From a virus: a stretch of DNA of 48,460 bases. Position 1 is the stretch's first letter. Each line of letters begins with the position of its first letter. Position numbers and translations under genes: made by a program. The stretch is from the IMG/VR virus record IMGVR_UViG_3300023196_001102, positions 1 through 48,460 of that record, one strand, 5' to 3'. The notes beneath the pieces are model-generated. The model searched no databases. It was not told where the DNA came from and worked only from the letters and a program-made list of their open reading frames with translations. This document shows positions 16,442 through 23,821 of the stretch, one piece after another.

Positions 16442-16873
16442 TTATTCTTTCTTATTATTAATCCCCATCCAACGCTGTACTACTGGCATTAGTTGATTGT
16501 GAGCATTGTCGAACCATTTCTCTACATGGTAGTCTATAAGCTCTGGCGTTTCAAACAAATCGTTTGTGTCTTCAAAACGGCAGCGAGAAATAGTATCCAT
16601 CCACACAGTATAATCTGGATTAAACTCTAATCGTGTAAGATGAGTTGGACAAACAAAGTCAGCAACAGCAATCTTACCTGCTTTAACAACACCATCTGCT
16701 AAGTATTTCATTCTAGATGCTTGTCTGTTTCGACCTTCAAGACTAAAGTCCCAGTCGTTATATTCTGTTCTAATAGCATCAGCGTTTATATGTACTCCGC
16801 CAATTAGATCTGCAAAAGGTTTTGCTAATGTACTTTTACCACTACCTGGTAATCCAAATATTAATATCTTCAA
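16442..16873 (-). CDS. Adenylylsulfate-kinase-like P-loop kinase
   Basis: This is a 143-residue protein. GLPGSGKSTLA is the Walker A motif. HINADAIR and then VADFVCPT follow the layout of APS kinase (DGDxxR and the FxxP strand). APS kinase phosphorylates adenylylsulfate to PAPS, the sulfonate donor. It is shorter than bacterial CysC (about 200 residues) but close to the short phage versions I recall. It sits between DHFR and thyA, so a nucleotide-kinase role is also possible. Three sulfotransferase-like genes on the opposite strand make PAPS supply attractive. Confidence 0.7.
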   Translation of the reverse strand: MKILIFGLPGSGKSTLAKPFADLIGGVHINADAIRTEYNDWDFSLEGRNRQASRMKYLADGVVKAGKIAVADFVCPTHLTRLEFNPDYTVWMDTISRCRFEDTNDLFETPELIDYHVEKWFDNAHNQLMPVVQRWMGINNKKE

Positions 16874-17361
16874 CGTTTACTCCATACATCAACATAAACA
16901 TCGCCTTGAAATTGGCTTGATGTTAAACTATAGTTTTCTTGTATTAGTGTACTAGGTAAAAATGTATCACAGTTATATGTACCATTGATTTGACTTAGAT
17001 GGAATTCATCAATATAATCCATCATGCCGTTAATTAATCCAGCACCACCAATAATCCATAGATCATCTTCCATTGATTGAAGACGTTTTATATAATCTTC
17101 AGCTCGCATAGTCTCAAAAGATGAGCGCATATGATCTTTAAGATCTTTGCCATCAATATCGCTACTAGTAACTATTATATTATGTCTGTTTGGTAATGGT
17201 TTAAATGGTAAACTATCCCATGTCTTACGACCCATTACAACTGTATGGCCTGATGTCATCTCTTTAAACCATTTAAGGTCAGCAGGGTTATGAGGCCAAG
17301 GAAGGGCACCGGATTTACCGATGCCCCAATTTTCATCACATGCTAGTATCGCTCTGATCAT
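16870..17361 (-). CDS. folA: Dihydrofolate reductase
   Basis: This is a 163-residue protein. NWGIGKSGALPWP at the N-terminus, VVMGRKTWDSLP and the IIGGAGL NADPH-binding motif are the standard DHFR signatures. It reduces dihydrofolate to tetrahydrofolate and supports the thyA gene downstream. The start overlaps the upstream gene by 26 nt and the end overlaps the kinase by 4 nt. Confidence 0.96.
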   Translation of the reverse strand: MIRAILACDENWGIGKSGALPWPHNPADLKWFKEMTSGHTVVMGRKTWDSLPFKPLPNRHNIIVTSSDIDGKDLKDHMRSSFETMRAEDYIKRLQSMEDDLWIIGGAGLINGMMDYIDEFHLSQINGTYNCDTFLPSTLIQENYSLTSSQFQGDVYVDVWSKR

Positions 17362-17671
17362 TGTCTTTACCCTTGTTTAATAATTTTTCAGTAAAACTAC
17401 GTACTTCAGCTTCTAATTTATTATAGTCAATAACTATTTCTAAATCTCGAACTGGACTACCATAATCTTCTTCCATATCATCTACTGCAGCTAGAATAAA
17501 AAGTATTATACTTTCTTCTTCAATATCTCGAATATCGTCACCTTCAAAGATTACACGATCTCCGTTTTCCAATACTAGTATAAGACGTTCAATGTATTCT
17601 AATGGAACATTACCAATGTCAACATCACGTATTATATTTTGAAAAGTACGATCTTTCTTACGTATTGGCAT
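17336..17671 (-). CDS. Hypothetical protein, 111 aa
   Basis: I start this at MPIRKKDR (17671), which overlaps the upstream stop by 14 nt. A start nine codons earlier would lie deep in the upstream gene. The protein is acidic, with a central hydrophobic stretch (IILFILAAVDDMEED). No family is recognised. It is cotranscribed with DHFR. Confidence 0.7.
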   Translation of the reverse strand: MPIRKKDRTFQNIIRDVDIGNVPLEYIERLILVLENGDRVIFEGDDIRDIEEESIILFILAAVDDMEEDYGSPVRDLEIVIDYNKLEAEVRSFTEKLLNKGKDNDQSDTSM

Positions 17672-18314
17672 CAGCAGTTGCCTTTTTAGGGCGACCACGT
17701 TTTGGCTTTAAACTAGGGGCCATGTCGTATGCTTCATTTCGAAGACGTTCTGCTTCTGCTAAAAAAGTATCAGCTTGGCTTAATAAAGTTTTTGCCATAG
17801 TTGTTTCGTCCAATACTTGCTCACTAGTATTGACTGCTTGGTCAATAGTTTGTGTTGGATCAAATGAAGTTTGTGTCCGTGGCGGAGAGTCAGTATCATT
17901 TACCATTGAATTAGTAATATCTCTTTCATTCATGCCAGAAGATTGCTTACGAACGATTTCATTAATATCACTTAACTTAACACTAGTATGATTATTTGGT
18001 GTCATGCTAATATTATCTGTTGGGTGTTTTTTCAACAGACCAGACCCTACTAGTTTTTTTAGCATATTACTGCCATCGCTAAACATACTACGATGCGCAA
18101 TCTGATAAAACTCCGCAGCGTCTTGTGCTTCAGGTGACTGTACTACACGTACCACATCATCATGCTCCATATCTGGAAGTCTTTCAGTTTCTATAACAAG
18201 GCAGTTTTTGTTGTCAACAACGTTCCCTCTTTCATCATAGATTTCACGGAAAACTACAACACACTTCATGCCAGTGTTACTAATTTTTCCTATATGTTTC
18301 ATATTCTTCGCCAT
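17658..18314 (-). CDS. Hypothetical protein with C-terminal AT-hook-like motif
   Basis: This is a 218-residue protein. The N-terminal part is globular (CVVVFREIYDERGNVV), the middle is Ser/Thr/Asn-rich and probably disordered, then comes a helix with Ala/Leu heptad character. The C-terminus KPKRGRPKKA contains the GRP core of an AT-hook, so minor-groove DNA binding is plausible. A similar KRGRP motif occurs in the 60-residue protein at 34078. I associate proteins of this layout with T4-like marine phages. The function is unknown. Confidence 0.75.
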   Translation of the reverse strand: MAKNMKHIGKISNTGMKCVVVFREIYDERGNVVDNKNCLVIETERLPDMEHDDVVRVVQSPEAQDAAEFYQIAHRSMFSDGSNMLKKLVGSGLLKKHPTDNISMTPNNHTSVKLSDINEIVRKQSSGMNERDITNSMVNDTDSPPRTQTSFDPTQTIDQAVNTSEQVLDETTMAKTLLSQADTFLAEAERLRNEAYDMAPSLKPKRGRPKKATADANT

Positions 18315-18326
18315 TGGATTTACTCC

Positions 18327-18620
18327 TTACTGTGCTTCCGTTGCTGGTGCTTCGTCTACAGCTTCAGCTGATTTTCCGTCACCTTGTTGTTCTTGAACAC
18401 TTTGAATAAATGCTGCAAGACGGTTGAATACTGTTCCAACTTGTGCCGCTTCTGCCGCACGAAATGCGCCACGTGTTACCGCAACATCAATTACTTGTGC
18501 TGCATTTTGTAGATCAACTACGCCCAATGTTACTGGTGCTGGTTGTTCTACTTCTGGTAGTTCAGGTGATGCTGAATCTGTTGTGATTGGCTCTTCAGCT
18601 GTCTGGGTTTCATTAGTCAT
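18327..18620 (-). CDS. Hypothetical acidic protein, 97 aa
   Basis: The protein has an acidic, Glu/Pro-rich N-terminus (TAEEPITTDSASPELPEVEQ) and an Ala-rich helix (AQVIDVAVTRGAFRAAEAAQ). AGGAG precedes the ATG, and a late-type box lies upstream at 18661. Its composition resembles small proteins seen in cyanophage virion regions, but no function can be given. Confidence 0.75.
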   Translation of the reverse strand: MTNETQTAEEPITTDSASPELPEVEQPAPVTLGVVDLQNAAQVIDVAVTRGAFRAAEAAQVGTVFNRLAAFIQSVQEQQGDGKSAEAVDEAPATEAQ

Positions 18621-18659
18621 ATTATTCTCCTATATTGACTTACTTTATTATATACGCAT

Positions 18660-18941
18660 TTATTTATCATTGTCAGAAGACATGCTCATCTTATACGCAA
18701 TTATTGTAGAGTAAAATGCTTCACCATCAGTAGGTTTTTCAAACCAAAACTGATACAGTTTACTCTTTAAACTTTTTATATGATAGAAACCTTGGCAACC
18801 ATTAAAATCTAAACTGTCAATGTCAGGAGTATCATCAAACTCTACAACGTAACGATGTTTCATCATTGATGAAACTATACGTGTATCTAACATTAGCATA
18901 TCTTGTTCGCTCAAGGCATATTTTTGTTTTATTATCTTCAT
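18660..18941 (-). CDS. Hypothetical protein, 93 aa
   Basis: This is an unrecognised soluble 93-residue protein with an N-terminal basic segment (MKIIKQKYALSEQDMLMLD) and a C-terminal part rich in aromatics (LYQFWFEKPTDGEAFY). It begins 6 nt after the stop of the VWA gene. The usual ribosome binding site is replaced by CATAAATAATA directly before the ATG. Confidence 0.7.
   Translation of the reverse strand: MKIIKQKYALSEQDMLMLDTRIVSSMMKHRYVVEFDDTPDIDSLDFNGCQGFYHIKSLKSKLYQFWFEKPTDGEAFYSTIIAYKMSMSSDNDK
18661..18668 (-). promoter_or_regulatory. Late-type promoter box (GATAAATA)
   Basis: GATAAATA on the minus strand fits the relaxed NATAAATA late consensus. It lies 40 nt before the ATG of the 97-residue gene and overlaps the last codons of the gene upstream. 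Confidence 0.4.
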
Positions 18942-18947
18942 TATTAT

Positions 18948-20165
18948 TTATGCTGCCTGTTTTTGTGATTGTGCTTCATAGTAAACACTTTGTCCAAATG
19001 GCGCGACAGGTTTGCTCCATGGGTTCTTAATAAGGAACATTGTATCGCAATAGTCTGGATCTCCCCAACTATTCCATGGTTCGCCATCTGTAAACATAAT
19101 AAACTGGTCTGGTTCAATACCACGTGACTTCATAAAGTCCCAATTTGGCATAAATTTAGTACCACCGCCACCAGTTATCTCAAACTCAGTGATCGAACGA
19201 CCATCATCATCTGTAAACACTTCGTATCCACTAACTTGTGTATCAAAGCACCAGATATGAATGTTATAGCTTTGAAACTGATCCATAATGCCTTGTACTT
19301 CACTTAGGAAGTCACGAGTGTCAATATCACTAATAGATCCGCTAACGTCTAGCGCAATAGCAATATCAATTTGTTGATCTTTTAACATGCCAGGTAGCAC
19401 TACATTGTTAAACTGACTTTTACGGTTAGGTGTCATAAACGTAAAGTCACTAGTAAGGTTGCTCTCCAGTGTAACACGGATCATCTGACGCCAGTCCATT
19501 TTAGGCTCAGTAAGCTCACCAATCATGCGGCGTATGTCGCCTGGTACATTACCAGCACCAACACTTTGTGCCGCTTGTATAATGGCATTTTTAAGTTCAT
19601 CACTAATAGCTTTAGCATCATCTTTAAGAATAATAGGACGACCGCTTGCATCCTTGCCGTTACTACCTTCGTTACTGTCACCTTCACCTTCTACATCCAA
19701 GTGAACATCTAGTGTTTCTTGTGGGGCTGTGCCATCCGCAATTAATTGATCGTATATATTTTCAGTCCACCAATCATCACTTTCAAATTTTGGATCATAC
19801 AATGGCTTTACTGTAGTGATAAGACGTCCAATCTTTTCACGTACTAGCATGGCGTTAATTTTATAATCTCCTGCCATATTCCAGATTTGTGGATTACGGG
19901 AACCTCTGCGGAGAAAATGCTCATATACACAGTGTCCTACTTCATGTCCTACAAGGAATACTGTTTCATCTAAATCTAACTTGTTAACAAAATCAGCATT
20001 ATAATAAAAATTACGACCATCTACAGCGGCAGTGCCGCACCAATCTTGATCAGTAACGTCTATTAACTGTAAGCGACACGCAATGTTTCCAAAAAACGGT
20101 TGCTTAAACAGCATTTTAACACGAGCTGTAACTAGTTTTTCTTTTGCTGATTTAAAAGTCTGCAT
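18948..20165 (-). CDS. VWA-like metallopeptidase-type protein (DUF2201-like)
   Basis: This is a 405-residue protein. HEVGH near residue 93 is a zinc-peptidase HExxH. The C-terminal half has a von Willebrand A fold with the MIDAS motif DVSGS near residue 275 and FTDGEPW later. This is the layout of VWA-like proteins paired with MoxR-type ATPases, and the gene directly upstream is such an ATPase. The pair may act as an ATPase/adaptor chaperone that remodels protein complexes or inserts metals. It has its own sigma70-like promoter and follows a strong terminator, so it is transcribed separately from its partner. Confidence 0.82.
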   Translation of the reverse strand: MQTFKSAKEKLVTARVKMLFKQPFFGNIACRLQLIDVTDQDWCGTAAVDGRNFYYNADFVNKLDLDETVFLVGHEVGHCVYEHFLRRGSRNPQIWNMAGDYKINAMLVREKIGRLITTVKPLYDPKFESDDWWTENIYDQLIADGTAPQETLDVHLDVEGEGDSNEGSNGKDASGRPIILKDDAKAISDELKNAIIQAAQSVGAGNVPGDIRRMIGELTEPKMDWRQMIRVTLESNLTSDFTFMTPNRKSQFNNVVLPGMLKDQQIDIAIALDVSGSISDIDTRDFLSEVQGIMDQFQSYNIHIWCFDTQVSGYEVFTDDDGRSITEFEITGGGGTKFMPNWDFMKSRGIEPDQFIMFTDGEPWNSWGDPDYCDTMFLIKNPWSKPVAPFGQSVYYEAQSQKQAA

Positions 20166-20190
20166 AGTATTCTCCAGTTGTTATACATAT

Positions 20191-20219
20191 ACTATAAACG
20201 ATAATATACTGTATGTCAA
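20191..20219 (-). promoter_or_regulatory. Sigma70-like promoter for the VWA gene
   Basis: TTGACA (20214-20219), a 17-bp spacer and TATAGT (20191-20196) lie 25 nt before the ATG at 20165. The spacer contains TTATCGT just before the -10, also seen in the promoter at 31832-31860. Confidence 0.85.
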
Positions 20220-20233
20220 GTGCTAATTTTAAT

Positions 20234-20274
20234 TATTTGATAAAGAAGTAGGGTACCCGCCGATACCCTACTTC
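20234..20274 (-). terminator. Strong rho-independent terminator after the MoxR-type gene
   Basis: A perfect 11-bp stem (GAAGTAGGGTA, 20245-20255, with 20264-20274) and an 8-nt loop are followed on the minus strand by TTTATCAAATAATT. It lies 21 nt after the stop of the ATPase gene and directly before the promoter of the VWA gene. Confidence 0.85.
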
Positions 20275-20295
20275 ACCAGGAGTGACGTAACTGTG

Positions 20296-21387
20296 TTACG
20301 CCATTTCAATCAGCGTACCGTACTTGGCAATAAAGCCTTTCCAGTTTTTTAGCTGATTAAACTTTGGACGAATTGCGTATTTTCCTAGCGCAATTGTACA
20401 AGCCATAACAACCATTTCTGCTTCAAAGTTGTTTTGTACAAACTCAAGGAAGTTATCGAAACGGTTCATTTCGTCCGTTTTATTTTGAAAGCTATCTTTA
20501 AGCTCATAACATAGCGCAGTAGTAAGTGAATATTTTGCGCTGATATTATCAGTTTTCAGTTCTTTCACCTTACCATCCAGGATGTCTGTAGGGTTAGGCA
20601 ACTGACTTGCTACAGCACGGTGTGCTTTAAACTTAAGAGCAATACCTTCGCCAATACCAGCGGCAACCATATCAGTTACTTCTTCTTCAGTAAAGTCGTC
20701 TACATCCTGAATAGTATCTGAGATAAATGCCCAAGTACGTGGTGTAGCAAACGAACGTTCAGCACTACTTGCGTCAAAGTTATACAAGTCGTCTTTAAAC
20801 GTAGTAACATAACCAATTACGTCAGGATGCTGGGTATTAGTAACAGCCCAGTCAAACCAATCATTAAAATCTACACGTACTTCATAGTGTAGGAAACGGT
20901 TAGCAAGCGGCTTAGGCATACGATATGTAACACCCTTGTCAGTCTCACGGTTACCTGCGGCGGCAATAACTACATTGTCTGGTAGTTTGTATTTGCCAAT
21001 AGCACGGTTAAGGATCAACTGGTAAGCAGCAGCCTGTGTAGCAGGAGCAGCACCGTTAAGTTCGTCTAGGAACAGTACAATAATATCGTACTCTGCAGCT
21101 TCAGCTTCTGTAGGAAGTTCGTCTGGAGAGCTAAAGCTCATCCGGTTAGTTTCCTTGTTGTAGTAAGGATAACCTTTAAGGTCAGTTGGATCCCATAATG
21201 ACAAGCGAGCGTCAATTAGCTTCGCTTTTTTACCTTCAGCAATATAGGAATCTGTAATCTGTTGAAACGTTTCAGACTTACCAATACCTGGTGGTCCCCA
21301 GACCATCATAGGACGTTTGGTACGGAAGTGATGCTTTACATACTTTTTAAGTTCTGAAAGTTTTACGGTGCGTGTTTGTAAATCCAT
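20296..21387 (-). CDS. MoxR-type AAA+ ATPase
   Basis: This is a 363-residue protein. GPPGIGKSE near residue 31 is Walker A, IIVLFLDELN is Walker B, AAAGNRETD is sensor 1, and PLANRF is the Arg-finger region. The length and motif order fit the MoxR branch of AAA+ ATPases, which work with VWA-domain partners, and such a partner follows downstream. It would use ATP hydrolysis to remodel a target complex. It has its own promoter (TTGACA-17-TATACT) and terminator and a CCAGGAG ribosome binding site. Confidence 0.9.
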   Translation of the reverse strand: MDLQTRTVKLSELKKYVKHHFRTKRPMMVWGPPGIGKSETFQQITDSYIAEGKKAKLIDARLSLWDPTDLKGYPYYNKETNRMSFSSPDELPTEAEAAEYDIIVLFLDELNGAAPATQAAAYQLILNRAIGKYKLPDNVVIAAAGNRETDKGVTYRMPKPLANRFLHYEVRVDFNDWFDWAVTNTQHPDVIGYVTTFKDDLYNFDASSAERSFATPRTWAFISDTIQDVDDFTEEEVTDMVAAGIGEGIALKFKAHRAVASQLPNPTDILDGKVKELKTDNISAKYSLTTALCYELKDSFQNKTDEMNRFDNFLEFVQNNFEAEMVVMACTIALGKYAIRPKFNQLKNWKGFIAKYGTLIEMA

Positions 21388-21418
21388 TTTATATCTCCTG
21401 GTTGGATGTTATGCCTAC

Positions 21419-21447
21419 AGTATATAGACATTGGCGGACGGTGTCAA
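21419..21447 (-). promoter_or_regulatory. Sigma70-like promoter for the MoxR-type ATPase
   Basis: TTGACA (21442-21447), a 17-bp spacer and TATACT (21419-21424) lie 31 nt before the ATG at 21387. The promoter overlaps the end of the upstream gene, which stops at 21444. Confidence 0.82.
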
Positions 21448-21674
21448 GCAAAAAGTTTACCCATGTTTTCGAACACTACGTTATAAGCATTTACTTCATA
21501 TTCATAGGTGTCATAAAATGTATCATCTTCATCGCCTGAAGCACAATGCTCTTCCCAAACACGGTTCATAGCGTTCATGCCTTCAAGAGCATCGCCACGA
21601 CCAAAGTTTGTAATTGTGTTCCAAGCAGTTTTAAAGTCTACTGTATCTTTGTAAAATGATGGGATTCTAAACAT
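21444..21674 (-). CDS. Hypothetical protein, 76 aa
   Basis: This is a 76-residue soluble acidic protein (MFRIPSFYKDTVDFKTAW at the start, EEHCASGDEDDTFYDTYEYE in the middle). No family is recognised. It has a CGGAG ribosome binding site and a dedicated sigma70-like promoter with an operator-like palindrome (21708-21736). It may therefore be an early regulated gene. Its end overlaps the promoter of the ATPase gene. Confidence 0.72.
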   Translation of the reverse strand: MFRIPSFYKDTVDFKTAWNTITNFGRGDALEGMNAMNRVWEEHCASGDEDDTFYDTYEYEVNAYNVVFENMGKLFA

Positions 21675-21707
21675 ATCTAACTCCGTGTTTGCTTAACTTA
21701 TACATAC

Positions 21708-21736
21708 TTTATAACACCAAAACGTCTTGGTGTCAA
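21708..21736 (-). promoter_or_regulatory. Sigma70-like promoter with operator-like palindrome and A-tracts
   Basis: TTGACA (21731-21736), a 17-bp spacer and TATAAA (21708-21713) precede the gene at 21674. The spacer is filled by the near-perfect palindrome CACCAA-AACGTC-TTGGTG (21715-21732), a natural repressor site. Upstream, two A7 tracts repeat with a 10-bp period (21748-21767), as in a curved UP element. Confidence 0.8.
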
Positions 21737-21747
21737 GCCCTAAAAGG

Positions 21748-21767
21748 CACTTTTTTTCACTTTTTTT
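21748..21767. repeat. Tandem 10-bp repeat of CACTTTTTTT
   Basis: Two exact head-to-tail copies of CACTTTTTTT form T7 tracts spaced by one helical turn. They lie in the divergent intergenic region. Upstream of the minus-strand promoter they read as phased A-tracts. Confidence 0.9.
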
Positions 21768-21843
21768 GCTAAAATCAGATAAGTAGTAGTACAGAAAGCA
21801 GAATATCGCTTTTTGTACAACGAAAGAGAAAGGGAGAAGTATC

Positions 21844-22077
21844 ATGGATATTTTGAACAAAGTAAAAGAGTGGGCAGGCGCATTAGCAGAAGTTGGTGTT
21901 AGTTTAGCGGCTCTAGTGATCATCGCAGAAGTACTAGGTATGGGCAATATGCCATTCATGCCATCAGGACTATCTGTAGTAGACAACGTAAGTGCAATGT
22001 TAGCATCTCTAGGTGCTCAGGGCGTTATGGGTCTGATCGCAATATGGGTCTTATGGGGAATTTGGAACCGTAAGTAA
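21844..22077 (+). CDS. Small two-segment membrane protein, lone plus-strand gene
   Basis: The protein is 77 residues with two hydrophobic stretches (VGVSLAALVIIAEVLGMG and GVMGLIAIWVLWGIW) separated by a short loop and ended by RK. It has a strong GGGAGAAG ribosome binding site and an extended -10 (TGCTAAAAT, near 21767-21775) about 70 nt upstream. It is the only plus-strand gene within 33 kb of minus-strand genes, so it is regulated separately. The size would suit a holin or an inner-membrane effector, but no family is recognised. Confidence 0.8.
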   Translation: MDILNKVKEWAGALAEVGVSLAALVIIAEVLGMGNMPFMPSGLSVVDNVSAMLASLGAQGVMGLIAIWVLWGIWNRK

Positions 22078-22089
22078 TTAACCCTACTT

Positions 22090-22117
22090 GGCTGAAAACC
22101 TGTTAAGGAAATCAGCC
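22090..22117. terminator. Possible hairpin between convergent genes
   Basis: GGCTGA pairs with TCAGCC, with a symmetric AAA/AAA internal loop and an inner CCT/AGG stem capped by GTTA. It sits between the stops of the plus-strand membrane gene and the minus-strand gene ending at 22123. No clear T-run follows, so termination is uncertain. Confidence 0.4.
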
Positions 22118-22122
22118 CCACT

Positions 22123-22482
22123 TTAATCTAAGTTTGTTTCCATATGTTCTACCCAAGCATCTAAATCATGACCATATAATTTATACAGCATACGATCTTC
22201 ACTTCCATATAAAATTAATTCACGTCTAGTAATATAATAAGGATACTGGTTATATCTATCTAGTAATGTTCTGAGCTTGGCAGTAAACACTGGCGGATCT
22301 TTAAGTATAAACCTTTCAGCCTCTACTCCCATGTCCATCAAGACTAAGACCCCAAACTTAGTTAAGTTGAGGCCTTTACCATTGCGGTAGTTTTTAAAAA
22401 TGTTGCGTAGATTAAATGTGTCACCATATTTCATAGTTTTAGCGTGAGCTAATACTTGTTTATAAAAATCCGGTGTCATCAT
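22123..22482 (-). CDS. Hypothetical protein, 119 aa
   Basis: This is a 119-residue basic protein (KYGDTFNLRNIFKNYRNGKG) followed by KFGVLVLMDMG and YYITRRELILYG. No family is recognised. The look is of a small winged-helix or nucleic-acid-associated protein, but no signature supports that. It overlaps the upstream gene by 23 nt. Confidence 0.75.
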   Translation of the reverse strand: MMTPDFYKQVLAHAKTMKYGDTFNLRNIFKNYRNGKGLNLTKFGVLVLMDMGVEAERFILKDPPVFTAKLRTLLDRYNQYPYYITRRELILYGSEDRMLYKLYGHDLDAWVEHMETNLD

Positions 22483-22768
22483 CCTCTTTAATTATTGTTC
22501 CATCTGAAAGTTTGACAACTGTAAATTCAGTTGTTTTGAATAACTTATTGAGTCTTTCCGCTAAATTAAACGCATGACCACTATTACTAAATGAAACTTT
22601 CTTATACTTGGGTCCTGGATAGTTCGTTAAACTATTTAAACTACGTAAGTTAATTGGTTTATTGTTGTGAAATACTGCGTATATTGCTTCAGCGGCCAGT
22701 AACTGTTCACTACGAAATGTCTTTGGATCAGTAAACTCCATTAAGATTGTTGGTTTGGGTCGAGCCAT
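22460..22768 (-). CDS. Hypothetical protein, 102 aa
   Basis: This is a 102-residue protein. LRSLNSLTNYPGPKYKK and GHAFNLAERLNKLF resemble conserved proteins of unknown function in T4-like marine phages. The ribosome binding site is AAGGA. A late-type box (AATAAATACTATT) precedes it at 22798. Confidence 0.75.
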   Translation of the reverse strand: MARPKPTILMEFTDPKTFRSEQLLAAEAIYAVFHNNKPINLRSLNSLTNYPGPKYKKVSFSNSGHAFNLAERLNKLFKTTEFTVVKLSDGTIIKEDDDTGFL

Positions 22769-22797
22769 ATTGCGTCCTTTTTATACTATGTTAATAG

Positions 22798-22805
22798 TAT
22801 TTATT
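22798..22805 (-). promoter_or_regulatory. Late-type promoter box (AATAAATA)
   Basis: AATAAATA followed by CTATT on the minus strand resembles the T4 late promoter TATAAATACTATT. It lies 29 nt before the ATG at 22768. Confidence 0.5.
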
Positions 22806-22819
22806 AAAGTAGCACTAAA

Positions 22820-23008
22820 TTATAGCTCTTCATCAAGTAAGTTAATACAAATTGCTTGTTGTCCTGCTTTAAAGTATCCATTACCTTTACCTACTTCACT
22901 TGCTAATGCTTCTCTCGCATGAAAACATTCTACCATACTTGTATGTACAGTGACAGGTTCAACGTAAGGAGTTCTGTCATAAAAGTATATAAAAACTAAT
23001 GCCCACAT
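22820..23008 (-). CDS. Hypothetical 62-aa protein with hydrophobic N-terminus
   Basis: The 62-residue protein begins MWALVFIYFYDRTPY, a short hydrophobic stretch that could be an anchor. Two Cys follow (ECFHAREAL and AICINLL). Its start overlaps the previous stop by 1 nt (TAATG). No family is recognised. Confidence 0.65.
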   Translation of the reverse strand: MWALVFIYFYDRTPYVEPVTVHTSMVECFHAREALASEVGKGNGYFKAGQQAICINLLDEEL

Positions 23009-23373
23009 TAAAGATTATCCTTGGGGGCATAAGGCTGCCCACCTGCGTATGGTTCAAAGTCTTTTCCGTTTGCTACTAAACAAGCAATACCATCACCATA
23101 CACACTAATTAATGACCATGTTCCTGTATCCTGATTAACAAAGAAGAAAGCACCGCCGTTATATGGGCTTCCATCTCCAGCACTAAATTGTACTCCTTCT
23201 CCAGTAAACAACATTCTTTCACCGTATTTTGCTGGTTTTCTGACCACAACCGCAAATGGAGCACAAGGCTGTTTTGTAATGAATGTTTTCATATCATTTG
23301 GTTGTGGCATAGTCTCTTGTGTACTTGCGCTGCTTACTGTGAGTATTAAACTAAGTGCTATTAGATATTTCAT
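23008..23373 (-). CDS. Secreted hypothetical protein with signal peptide
   Basis: This is a 121-residue protein starting MKYLIALSLILTVSSASTQE, a standard signal peptide with cleavage probably near residue 18. The mature part is compact and Gly/Phe-rich (GEGVQFSAGDGSPYNGGAFF) with two Cys that could form a periplasmic disulfide. I recall similar exported small proteins in pelagic phage genomes. A periplasmic role such as host-envelope modification is inferred only. An AGGAG site precedes the ATG, and the start overlaps the upstream gene by 23 nt. Confidence 0.78.
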   Translation of the reverse strand: MKYLIALSLILTVSSASTQETMPQPNDMKTFITKQPCAPFAVVVRKPAKYGERMLFTGEGVQFSAGDGSPYNGGAFFFVNQDTGTWSLISVYGDGIACLVANGKDFEPYAGGQPYAPKDNL

Positions 23374-23821
23374 TCTCCTGTGCTTTCCTTTTTATCGCCA
23401 TGTTAACGTCTGTTTGTGACTTAAACGGACCAATAAATTGATATGTTTCTAACGTATTTAGTCGAGGACAAAACGCATCGCTCCAACCAAGTCGTGGAAA
23501 CTTAATCCCATAGTAACCAGCCGCAAAATGTTGTGTACTTGTGGCTGTCTTCTTAAAAATAGGCACTGTATCTTGTAGTGAAATATCGTGCGCTTGTTCG
23601 GTATTAGCACTATACCCGTAAACAGTGTCGTTGATGTATGTTCTAGTTATTTTCTCTTCAATAGTAAAATTTGATAGATCACTATATTCAACTTCGGAAC
23701 CATCTACATTATTATAGAATACATATCCTGACGAAGCACTCTTTAATGTTCCAATTTTACTGCCTTTGGATTCTACAATCCAAAACTTATCTTTAATCAC
23801 TACTTTTGCTTTGTATTTCAT
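23351..23821 (-). CDS. Hypothetical protein, 156 aa
   Basis: This is a 156-residue soluble protein. The N-terminal half is beta-rich (KYKAKVVIKDKFWIVESKGS), the middle contains AAGYYGIKFPRLGWSDAFCPR and the end looks helical. It is probably a conserved marine-phage protein. The function is unknown. It overlaps its neighbours by 23 and 29 nt. Confidence 0.75.
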   Translation of the reverse strand: MKYKAKVVIKDKFWIVESKGSKIGTLKSASSGYVFYNNVDGSEVEYSDLSNFTIEEKITRTYINDTVYGYSANTEQAHDISLQDTVPIFKKTATSTQHFAAGYYGIKFPRLGWSDAFCPRLNTLETYQFIGPFKSQTDVNMAIKRKAQENEISNST

